DNA of 64,000 nucleotides. Source: Trichosphaerium sp. ATCC 40318 (Eukaryota; Discosea; Flabellinia; Trichosidae). Position 1 is the stretch's first letter, and each line of letters begins with the position of its first letter. Where the stretch lies: positions 1-64,000 of the forward strand of contig JALMLS010000061.1 of assembly GCA_038496445.1 (NCBI GenBank), given 5' to 3'. Made by a program: the position numbers and the translations under genes. A model generated the notes under the pieces. It was not told where the DNA came from and searched no databases. It saw only the letters and a list, made by a program, of their open reading frames with translations. Positions 22,414 to 32,921 of the stretch are shown here, in pieces.

Positions 22414-25276
22414 TTAGTAAATGACATTTCTAGCAATTTTTCTCTTTTTTGTTTTCTTCTTCAAAGGAGGGTTTTTACGCTTCTTTCCTGTTATTCCAAT
22501 ATCTTCAACAGCATCTATATCAAGCTAAACACAAAGTATTAGAATTCGAATGAAGTTTATAACAGTAGGATGATGTTAAAACTTGGAGGAAAATAAAAAA
22601 AAAACACTTACGTCATCTCGTTCTTTTGCTTCTTGTAACTTTGTCTTTTTAGCCTTTTCTACTAATGAAGCATCGTGTTCAGCTGTACTCTTAAAGAATA
22701 GGAAACATTTATCACATTTTGGGCATGTGAGTTTTGTTTGAGGGTTTCTAAATCGGTTATCAAAAACTGTAATGAGCAAGAAAAATAAGCTTCAAAGAAA
22801 GGTACCTATCACATTTACAAAAATGATTATATCCTTCTTTCTTTGGAATGACCTCTCTACAAACATAGCACATATAAACTCCGCACTGACACGTAATTTT
22901 GTTACATCCTAGCAAAGAAATAAATAAACGTCATAAAAAGGCATTCTAACCATCTGTTTTAAAAAACTTAGAATTACACTTTGGACAGACACGAATCATC
23001 GCTTCTGACATTTCCTCTTCTACAGTTTTTCTGAACTCAGCCTATACACATAAATATTGTAGTACTACATGAAAAAAGCCAAGGAAGTAGTCCAAAACAA
23101 CACGTGTTCAAATAAAAAAATTCTTGTTTTTTTCTTACCTGTCCTTTCTTCTCTACTTCATCACAACGAAGTGGAATATGATTTTCTTCCTGTACATATA
23201 TGAGTTGTCACGTATATACATGATTTATTCTAGAAAAAGGGCGCTTGTTTTATAAGTACCTTACAAAGAATACATGTTTCTTTCAAACATTTTGTATTAC
23301 CACATCTGAAAACCTGTCGAAAAAAAGATTTAATTCAAACATTCTTTGTTCGTTTCATACAACTGAGATAACGTACCTTTTCGTCTTTGTTCTCAATAAT
23401 AGCTCCATATTCACAGCAAATTGGGCACGTGTGATAATTTTCAAGGCCAGCTTTTTGTAGTTCTAAAGTTTGAAGCCTCTTTTCAAGTTTTGAGAATATT
23501 GTCTTTTCCAGTACTCTTCCAATCATTTCCTTCATATTTAGTTAACAAAATAAAACTAAAAATAGACTCTAAATAATCCTTACACGTGGGTATCGCTCCC
23601 TAAACATACATAAGACTCAAAAGGTTTTGTTTGCGAAAAGGGCTTTGAAATTCGGCTACATACTTGCACCCTGATGGATCAAGACAGTGAAGCGTAGTTT
23701 GAGCCTAAACAATACTTTAGGTACTAAAATCACTACATCTAGTGATGCCACTATAAGAACATACTTGGCCAAAAACAGATGTCTCAATGTACTGTTTAAC
23801 ACACTGCTTGCAGATCAAATGTCCTTCATAACACTGAACAAACTAAGATAGATATTAGAGCTTGTCTCCTAGTACCAAAGTAATAACTTTTAACGTACAT
23901 CATCAAAAGGATAATCGCAATAACAGCAACCACACTCTATGAGTTGACCTTGAAAGAAAATAAACACCAAAAAAAATGATCTAACAAATCAGCGTACCAG
24001 CTTGTTCGTATTCTGTTTCATTTAATTCTTTTGCAAATTTCTCATCTTCTACACTTTGCTCTGTTTGTAAATACTCAAGTTCTGCAAAAAATTGATCATT
24101 ACGCTCCTCAGGGAAGTTCCTATAAACAGAAGTCAAAAAACTTTTTGACATGTCAAGTGTCACAATGTGTCAAAATGTGGTTAACTGAACGAATGTTTTC
24201 TTTTTGAAATTATTTAGTTAATTACCTTCGCATACGCTCTTTTTTCATTAAAGTAAATGAAGCGTATTCAACCTTTACTTGTTTAAATGTAGGAACATAT
24301 TTAAAATTATGTTGTGCTAAAAGAAAGGTGTGAACAACAAAAATTGCAAATATTTGAATTAAAAATCTACAATCATGGTAGCAAAAAAAAATCAAATTGG
24401 CGCTCAATTAATCATTGGCGCACTTGCTTACTTGCTATTTTTTTCAGGTCACTGATGCGCATCCTAGGGAAAGTATTTGCCAACTGACACATCCTACGTA
24501 TGACGTTAAATCATAAACTGATATAAACTTCCAAAAAAAGTAGTAGTTTTTCAATAAAAACCAAATGCTGAAGCTTCATTCGTACGTATGCGCTGTATAG
24601 TTTCTATCAGCTTTCTTTGATGTGTCATAAACACTCTCCTTTTTAATCCTTAAATTAGATCTTGAACTCCGTCGAAGAAGAGGCTTCTTTTTCTTTTTTT
24701 TGTCATATCTACGCGAAAATAAGTGAGATTGATGTGCTTTGCTCAGGATTATTAGAACGACGCGCAATGTACGCTCGACGCATTTATAAGCGCCTATTCA
24801 GCGTAGTGACGTTTGTCATACCCAGAATCAAGCATGTGTGCAGAAATATATCCAATTGGGTCGTCTCTGTGTAAATTTTCTGTTAGCATCTTTGCCAGGT
24901 ATTCAGCTATTCGTGTTAGTATGTGTATGACGTATCATTGTCGGTTACGTACTTGCTGCGTCTGTAAAAACAGTTTTCAACGTGTTCATCATGTCATCTA
25001 CGTCTTTTTTAACTTCTTTAACTTCTGTAACTTCTGGAGCCCCTGGCTCGGCCTCTCCCGTTGATTTGGGGTAGTTTCCGTCTAGAGACATTAACGTATT
25101 CACTACAACTGGTAAAGGGTCTCCTGGTTTGTTATCTAAGCGCTGTTGTATAACATTTCGAAGGTATTCCCGCGATATATCTACAATTTATGAGTACGTC
25201 TTATGTAAATGTAATCCATGCCTGGGAAGAGCTCAGCCACCTCATCTGCGTATTCTTCGACTGTTTTAACTTGCAT
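22414..25276 (-). CDS. RNF216/TRIAD3-like RBR E3 ubiquitin ligase
   Basis: This is a RING-between-RING E3 ligase. The N-terminus ([20 protein letters not shown]) resembles a CUE-like ubiquitin-binding helix bundle. A second similar unit reads [21 protein letters not shown] basic stretch ([15 protein letters not shown]) lies between them. The RBR region follows: [50 protein letters not shown], then [45 protein letters not shown] and CKCDRF. This order of Cys/His motifs is that of RNF216. A basic tail ends at TAA 22414-22416. The 17-nt segment 25181-25197 must be removed to keep the frame. An in-frame TAA lies upstream of the ATG at 25276, supporting that start. Confidence 0.8.
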
Positions 25277-25515
25277 TGCCGCCAATTCTTGTAATTTATT
25301 TTAAAAACGTTTGATAGGAGTCGAATGGGGCTGTTATACGCTTCAACCAGATTTTTTCGGTGTTGTGTAGGCTTCTTCTTGTACAAAAGGCTTCAATTGA
25401 AATAAAACGCGAACTTGGATTTTTTGGTCGTTTTCACCGAAAGTCAGGATTATTAGTTCGACATGCAAACCAGGACCCGAATAGTCCGCTGTTATCGGTT
25501 GTAAATAAACTCAAG

Positions 25516-26650
25516 ATGGCAGAGACACAAATTACAGGCGATAAAGATACTCTCGCAGTAAACCGTGAAGAAAAACCTCAAACAACAAAGACAGAGCTTC
25601 ATGCGCCTACACCTGAATCATGCGTTACTGAAAATCCTAATGCTACGTTTGAAGTGTTTGTAAGCGGCCAACGGTTCGAATTAAGTACAACGAAGTGTTT
25701 AAACTTGGAAGGCTCTGTACTGGCTAGTCTGGCGTCAGGAAGATGGAATAATACCAACACGGATGATTTTAAAAGAGATGTAGAGTGTTTTAGGCTTATA
25801 GTAGAATTTATAGAAACAGGAGAAATAAGAGTACCAGAAAACGTTAGTAGGCAGCTTATTGATGAAGAACTCGATTTTTGGGGTGTAGAAACAGAACCTG
25901 AACATTTCAAGTGGGCGTCGTTACTACAAGAAGCGCGTTACAAAGCTCAAAAGGCACGTGAGTACCTTCAATGTTCTTTCAATTGAAGGGGTAACCTTTT
26001 TACCAGGGTTTACTTAAACGTACAAAAACGCATCTTGCCGGTATTTTTAAAGAGATTAGAATAGCTGCCGCTGAAGGTGCGTATATGGTGGTTGTATTAT
26101 GGGGTTTTTCAGGAGCTCATGGATAACTATAGGGTACTATGAAGTTAAAATGTTTGTACTTTCAAATAAAGATTGGCAAGATTGTTCGAATACAATGGAA
26201 CAAGAAGGTGTCGAATCATGTTATCCTTGTATAGTTGGCGATTGGTATTATTATTGGTGCGTATTTAATAACGTTTTTTTTTGTATTGCAAGCCTTTATG
26301 GTAGCGTGTTTGGCGCACGTGAACAAGAATTTGAAAGTGCAACTGAAATTTGGTTTTAATTCGATCTTTTGTTTCGTCCTTACCTTGAACCTTACTTTGT
26401 ATGTACTAGTGAGGAGTCACCTATGCTTGATATTGTATCAACTATACTTACACGAAAAGGATTTAAAGTCCAATCAACCATGGTAAAAGAAGCAGCTATT
26501 GATATGTCTATTGTAAATGCACATCAACAAAAAGAAAAGAAACGTGTTGTATATACTGAGAACCCATTACAGATCAAAATACAATGGCATGTTGAAGATA
26601 ATACTCTCAAAGATCATGTTGTAAATGAAATGATGCAAGAGTTCTTGTAA
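25516..26650 (+). CDS. T1-type BTB/POZ domain protein
   Basis: The start is MAETQITGDKDTLAVNREE. The T1/KCTD-type BTB follows: ATFEVFVSGQRFELSTTKCL, SVLASLASGRW, FRLIVEFIETGEIRVPENV, LIDEELDFWGVE. A small alpha/beta C-terminal part ends with HVVNEMMQEFL (TAA at 26648-26650). Such BTB proteins tetramerise or pentamerise and can act as cullin-3 adaptors. Introns near 25960, 26085, 26258 and 26350 were placed by phase, so the C-terminal part (about 100 residues) is less secure than the BTB. No channel transmembrane segments are present, so it is not a potassium channel. Confidence 0.65.
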
Positions 26651-26837
26651 ATAACAGTATAAACCAAATAAGGAACGCAAACTTTTGTATCGTGTATATT
26701 CTTGGAGTCTTCTTGAAATCTGGGCTTGCAAAACAACCCACCGCCTCACACTTTTACTAGTTAACAAACAGAATAAGCTAAGTTCTTTCTTAGTATTTAC
26801 AATAACTCAGTTTTGTCTATTCCTTGTACTTCACTTA

Positions 26838-27129
26838 CGTATGGCTAGTGTGAAGTTTTTCTAGGGTCACAAACAATGCAGTGCACGCTACGCCCGAAGA
26901 TTAAACAGCATCTGAAGCCAATGGAGTTTATCATGTATACACACTGTTCATTGCAACTCACGGCGGTTCTGGTGAACCTGTACCTATGACTGGAAAGACT
27001 TGGGGTACAGATTTAGTATTCTCAATTGTGACAAAAGGTGGCAAAGACAGGTGCACAAAGATTTGGAATGATATATTTGCATGCAAAAAACATCATGAGT
27101 ACACTTGTATTTTAAAAACGTGGTCGTAA
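26838..27129 (+). CDS. Possible short secreted-type protein (low confidence)
   Basis: A frame ending at TAA 27127-27129 reads GVYHVYTLFIATHGGSGEPV, then GTDLVFSIVTKGGKDRC and ACKKHHEYTCILKTW, which looks coding (beta-strand pattern, paired Cys). An acceptor CAG precedes it near 26910. A possible first exon starts ATGGCTAGTGTGAAG at 26838. I could not find a fully consistent join. It may be a fragment. Confidence 0.25.
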
Positions 27130-27410
27130 ACACAACTACCCTGTCATAATAAAGCGTATTTTTTGGAGGATACAAAACCACTTTCCTTTAATTTTCTTAC
27201 TTTCAGGTGCAAGACATTTTTTACGTTCTAACGAATCATCACCTGTACTAAATAAAGCGTGTATGCAACACTTTTTGGAAACCCAGCGCTTCATGTTATT
27301 TGCGTTATTATTCAAAAATGAGGTTTTACCAGAGGTCGTCATCGTCATCAAACAAGCTAAAGCTGAATATTTCGTTATCAAATTTGAAAGGACAAGCTTT
27401 TAACTTGTCT

Positions 27411-30353
27411 TCATATTTTTTCCAAACTACCTCGAGAATAAGCACGACTGCCATTAAGAATAAAAAAGCTTCTCTTTTGTTTGGACAAAGTAGTACCTTT
27501 GAAGGGCTTAATCTCATCTGGTGGATCATCTGCACAGATAAGCTTTAACCTTCCAGGAAACTGAATAATGCTTTCAAAGAAAGCGCTTTTGTAGACTTAA
27601 AAGTTTGTAAGTTGACACGTGATATTAAGGTTGCAAAAGGTATTTTCGTTTGTAGCAAACAATTGTGGCTGTTGTTCATATTTTACGCCCATGGTGTTCA
27701 ATTAATAATATTGTCAACAGAGTACGTACTAGGGTTACCACACAAGTTCACTTGTTGTAAATTTATACTTGTCTTAAGGATCATAGCTATAGCTAGAAAA
27801 ATACAAGTTAGTTTGTTATTAGATATTGCGTTCCTCTTACTTTCTGCTTTTAATCTACAATATTTCAAATTAAGCTTAAACAGGTTCGGTGCACTTGCCA
27901 ATAAGTAGCAAATAATATTATCATCTGCAACCCAATCTAAGTCAAAAACATTAGCTTCAAGGCTATTTTTAGATTAAAACAAAAAGAAGCTTGGTCACAA
28001 CAACCAACTGAGTGTACAAAATAATTTATATGTAAGGCGTTTTATATTCATTAATTTGACTATCAAGAAGATAGTAAAAGACGGAAAGAGATGATTAGGA
28101 GCAAAGAGTACCTGACAAGTCAAGAATGAGTATTTTACTAAAGTCAATTCGCTTCCAATCCATAGGAAGCCATGAAGTCGTAGAACAGTTTCTTAAAGAT
28201 AAGTTTACAAGTCTTGGACACTTATCAATAATACTGCGTAAAGCCAGTGCTGATACATTGCAATTAAGGTGAAGCTCCCTACATACAAAAAAAAGTTAGA
28301 AACCAAAAAAACATCTCCTATCAAAAAAAACAAAGTGAGGCGCCCAAGAGCATAAACCCAATTTGCTTGAGCTAAAAAACCATCTGGCTATACAATCAAA
28401 GTAATTTAGTGTAAACTTAGTGCGTACCTGACACCATAGAAGGTTTCTGTAATAACTCTGAGCAAGGGCGAATCCTGTTGAAAAAAATAGTGTTAACACC
28501 TTTAGCACTTAAAGACTATCATACTTACAATATTAATTGGGGGTTTGTAAGCGGTAAGATTTAGGTTCTTAACTTTGGTTGCAGGATAAAAAGTACGTTT
28601 AGTCTGTAAGGAGAAACAACCAAGTTAGAAATCAATAAAATAATTTGTTTGAACAAAAAACCACAAAATGTTGACGCACCATAATGTCAATATCAGACGT
28701 CGTTTTGAATGTAGTAGTATTAATATTAATATCTTCAAGACAAGATATAATCTTCCTAGAACACAATCTCATAATATCAAAAGTGCCCGTAAAGGCTCTA
28801 AAAAAATGGAAAATAAGTCTGAAAATACTTAAGTACTATGAAACGCTGTCAGCAGTTAATGGATGTCTTACGTTAAGTTTAATGTTTTTAGTGGTATGTG
28901 AGTGTATTGCATAGCACGGTCTACATCTATAGCTGTCTCAGATACATCAATATGAGCAAGTTTTCGACAAGGTGATTTAATAGCCTCAAGTAAAAGTTCA
29001 CTTGAGTTTGTCTTCGCTAGGTTAAGCCTTTCCAAGTTAGGCATGAAATCAAATATGCCTTTAATATTAGATAACCTAAAAGATAGTATAAAGTTATAAA
29101 ACAACAAATACTAGTCAATATAAAAACGAGAAAACTTACACTTTTGGGTCATAGTTATTTCCAGATAAGTCAAGTGATGTTAAGTTGTTCCATTTATTTC
29201 TATCACATCTACCGAAATTAAAAAACATCATTATCATTCTCCACCCATCATATCCACCACCTATAATTGAACAGTTACACTAAATCAAACAAACAAGATG
29301 TTGAAAAAACGGAAGATTTTGATCTTCATACCTTTTCTGAACCTCAACTTTCTTAAGCTTTGACTTGCTGGTATGTTATTGACACGCATATTTTTTGATC
29401 TGTAGTATGGAAAATACTGAGGTTTCTTCTTATTATACAAAGCATCTTTTGGTAATAACGAACAACCTGTCAAGTCTAGCTCTTCTAGAAGTGGATTATC
29501 CAACCAAGGTTGAACATCCTCAAAAACAGGACAACTTGCTTCTAGAGTTAAAAACCTCAGCTTCTTGAAGCATTTAGCTGCTTTTTTCATATCATTAGAA
29601 TCTTCCGCTCTTTGATTAGACACGTGCAGAGATACCAATCTATAAAACTCGATTGTAAGCACATTTCTCTGAAATACAAGAATAAGGTCACCTATGTCCT
29701 AGTATACGCGCAATTTTGAAGAGAGCTTTTGAATCACCGTAAACAGATCGTATATCCAAGTGTACAAGCAGAAGAAATAATAAGAACGAAAGCAAGTATA
29801 AACGGCAAGAAAATACAAAAAAGAAAAAGTTGTTCTCACTTGTTTGCATGATTTGGCTATGCTCTCAAACGGAAAAGCGCTTGGATTTCTCTACAGGTAG
29901 TTAGTATTACTTAGCACACTTGCTTTATAATAAATGTACCAAGTTGCGCAGATTCAGTATCCTTAAACTAGCTGAATTGTCACAAATAGCTCCGATCACT
30001 TCGTGGTTTACATAACCAATTAACTTTGCTTTATGAAAATTCAAGATCTCCTGTATTCTCATTAGTCACGTGATCATAATTTAATAAAAAAATCAGCGTA
30101 CTTGAGCTGGTGATAAGAGATCGTTAATGACACCTACAATCATTAACAAAAGTGTGAGAAAAAGAAGAGTGATACCTGCTGATAGTTGCATTTGCTTAAA
30201 ACTGCTATTTTGTTTTCGAACACAACCACAGATGTAATTCAGGATATCACGCTTAATACCACTCGGAAGACCAACAAGTGATGGTTTAACTGCCTTATTA
30301 TGCAGATTTCGAGCTATCACACGCAACACACGGTTTTGTAAAGTAGGAAACAC
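27411..30353 (-). CDS. Leucine-rich-repeat (RNI-like) protein
   Basis: Many exons together give a long RNI-type LRR solenoid: LRILNLRNL, LRFLTLEASCPVF, LLEELDLTGCSLLP, LTSLDLSGNNYDPKV, LERLNLAKTNSSELL, HIDVSETAIDV, LVNLSLRNCSTTSWLP and LFKLNLKYC. The N-terminal part (FPTLQNRVLRVIARNLHNK ... GLPSGIKRDILNYI) looks like the F-box-like or ZYG11/ZER1-type entry domain of substrate adaptors. The probable stop is TGA near 27411. No ATG precedes the first coding exon (acceptor CAG just before 30353). Either the first exon is elsewhere, or this is joined to the chromodomain gene upstream through a GC-AG intron, or the start is the internal Met of MQLSAGVINDL. Confidence 0.62.
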
Positions 30354-30392
30354 CTGTACAACAAATCAGTCACTAATTTTCAGTGAATGTTG

Positions 30393-31092
30393 TTAGAGTG
30401 CCTTTGGTTTAATCCGTATGCCCATTTCAATTTCGTATTGCTCTTGATCTTCAAAAGGAGCAAGTTTTTCTCTTGGAATAAAAATCGCTGGCCCATTTAC
30501 TGGTACCTGAACGCCCGTTAGAAGCAATAAATAAAAAAATTAATGTCGAATCTTTGGACGTAACTGGAACACGTGTAGGTGCCTGAGCTGCCCTCGCCTC
30601 AGCTGCTAGCCTTCTCTCTTTTGCTTCACGTTCGATACGCTCTTTTTGAGCTGGTAAACTGGTTAGTAAGGGGTTGTAGAAGAACGGTTTTACTTGCCAT
30701 CATGAAATGCTTTAATTAGTGCAACGCATTCAAGTTCATCTTCAGGCTACAGGGATATTATTAATCGCTTACAGTAAAAGTAGGAGCTTCACAGTGCGTT
30801 TAGGTAAAGCATGATAAAAACAGAATTAAGTAGTGCATGACAGCTGTGTCGCTGTTGTCACGCGCAAAAAAGCCGTAGAGTTGATTGGTAGCGTTAAAAC
30901 AACATTTTACCTCCCAAGTTGCTTCTTCTTCAGGATAACCGTCCCATTTAACGAGGTACTCAACTGCGCCCTAAAATAAAATACTGTTACGGTTCTTGAA
31001 GAATAATAAGTGAAATGTATAACCTGTTTCTTGCGTCTCTTCAAAATCCTCTCAGGTACCCAATCATCGTCGTCATCATAGTATTCTGCCAT
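30393..31092 (-). CDS. Chromodomain protein
   Basis: The start MAEYYDDDDDWVPERILKRR leads, after an intron, into GAVEYLVKWDGYPEEEATWE. This is a classical chromodomain with the acidic N-terminal run and the aromatic-cage pattern (Y/W...W). It would bind methyl-lysine histone tails in chromatin, as in HP1 proteins. It continues EDELECVALIKAFHDG, a coiled basic segment (LPAQKERIEREAKERRLAAE) and VPVNGPAIFIPREKLAPFED, ending MGIRIKPKAL with TAA at 30393. No chromoshadow domain is recognisable. Removing a GC-AG intron at the very end would instead fuse it in frame to the LRR protein. Confidence 0.75.
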
Positions 31093-31274
31093 TACCAGCT
31101 TCTAAAGGTAAAAAGAGTTCGTGTTTATGACTTAATGGGTAATTAAGTCTACTGCTGTTTAAACCGTTCAAATCCTTTGTACCGCGTCCTGACACGTGGT
31201 GTACTTTAATCTGGAAGAAACAATCGCATTGTGATCAGCTGTTAAAGCTGATACGCTTGCGACCTTATTTTTAA

Positions 31275-32848
31275 ATGAGTTCTTCAAAGAAAAAGCGTTC
31301 TCGGTTCGGTAGGGTCGTTTAAAGTTTTGAACTTAATTTCTAGAATTGTAGTGAACTGACAATTTTTTTTAGCCATGTACAGGGCTGCCCTACGCGCGTC
31401 GCCATCAGTAAAAGGAAAATCACGAAGTAAATCTAAAGCAGCACCAAAGGTAATCAATCATACTTAAAACGCGAATTTAACGTACCAATCGTTTTATAAC
31501 AGGCATCTAGGCTAAAAAGATAAACCCTAAGACCATTGATTGGCTTAACTTGTACCGTACAGACCAAATCTCCTCCTTGACTGTACCACAGCTAAAAGGT
31601 AATCTATTGATCGACTAAGAACGTCGTTTACCGCTTTTCTACAATTTTTTGTTCAAAAAACGTTTTTTTTTGGCCGTTAACCGTTCTTACACTTATAATT
31701 TAGCGTATATTACTTGGAAAGAATTGAAAGTAAAAGCAGTTTACAAAATGAAAAAGAGTGAACTTGTAAGGTTCATCAAAGAACAGTTAGAAAACGTGCG
31801 TGTTTACAATTACACCTGCCTTTATAAATCAATCAACTATCTTTCCGTTTCCGAAAGGCTGTTAGTTGAACCACAAAAAACTAGTACACAACCCTTACTA
31901 CTTTTCGTACCCACGTGATATTTTGAGTTCCTTGTCAAATTATTTAGAACTAAACTGTGGAAATAACCAAAAACTTGATAAAAATAAATACTTACTCATT
32001 GCTACCACAGGAGTACTTTGACAGTATCAACGAAGAAGCAGAGCGCCAAAAGAAAGAAGACCAAGAGAAGAATGATTTCATGTTGGCCTTAGAATTGAGT
32101 AAAGAGGAAGAATATAAAAAAGAAGTTGAAGAAGCAGATCGTTTATATACGATGGCTTTAATTTCAGATAAAAATGCTGTTTCCCAGTCCAACAACGAAA
32201 CTATGATTGATGATGATCTTGATGACTTTGATCTAAAGTATATTATAGAAGGTGAATCATCACGCGATGGTTTATCAACATCAAAAGACGACTTAAGCGA
32301 AAGCTGGCTTGGTAGTTTTTCCAAAGATTTTTTTGAAAATTCTCCAGATTGGTCAGTTGTTTCTTCTTCTACTCAAGCGGAATGCTCGACTCCTGCTAAA
32401 TCTAGAGGTACCAAAAGAAAAGCAAACGCACTTAGCAGTGATGTGGATAGCAAAGATGAAGACTTGGTATTCGTACCACCTCAATTAGAGTACTTGACAG
32501 CCGAAGAGAAACAAAGCCGTAGAGAAATTATAATGAAAAAAGCTATGGAGAGAAGAAAGCGTGAAGAGACTAGAGGCACGTGCGACTATTTTATTTTTCA
32601 ATCTTCCTTGAGACTACCTATACCCACAAGTGATAGTGGGTATAAAATTCCGTTATTTATATCGTGGTTGTGTTAACAAGGAGTTTGTTTTAGGTGGTAG
32701 TGGAAAGTTAAGTAAAAAACTTAAAAAACTCAAAAGTCAGTCACCGAAAAAGGACACTTCTGAGGTTTCTGGTAAACATACCCTTCGTGTACGCCAACAA
32801 AAATTTATTATCTATGTTACTCCTTATTCTCTAAAATTGTCTTTATAG
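31275..32848 (+). CDS. Nuclear SAP-domain protein with a UIM motif
   Basis: The start MSSSKKKRSRFG is followed by a Ser/Lys-rich stretch. A SAP-type helix-loop-helix comes next (LTVPQLKAYITWKELKVKAV, YKMKKSELVRFIKEQL). SAP motifs bind AT-rich DNA or RNA. A ubiquitin-interacting motif follows (DFMLALELSKEEEYKKE, matching ALxxS with acidic flanks). Then come acidic/serine-rich regions, nuclear-signal-like KSRGTKRKAN and a Lys-rich tail (KLSKKLKKLKSQSPKK), with stop TAG at 32846-32848. The intron 32576-32693 appears to begin GC rather than GT (AGAG|GCACGTG ... TTTTAG), because no GT donor restores the frame. A DNA-linked ubiquitin reader is a reasonable inference. Confidence 0.68.
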
Positions 32849-32921
32849 TGGCGCATGAATTAATAGTGTGAGGTTGTTTGCAAAAAAAAGACTATTGTAA
32901 TAAAAGTGCATTTATATGTTG

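Noticed and set aside
25360-25986. Start of the BTB protein at the upstream end of the open frame (about 25360)
   Set aside because: Codons before 25516 include no ATG in that frame and overlap the 5' side of the divergent RNF216-like gene. The ATG at 25516 fits better.
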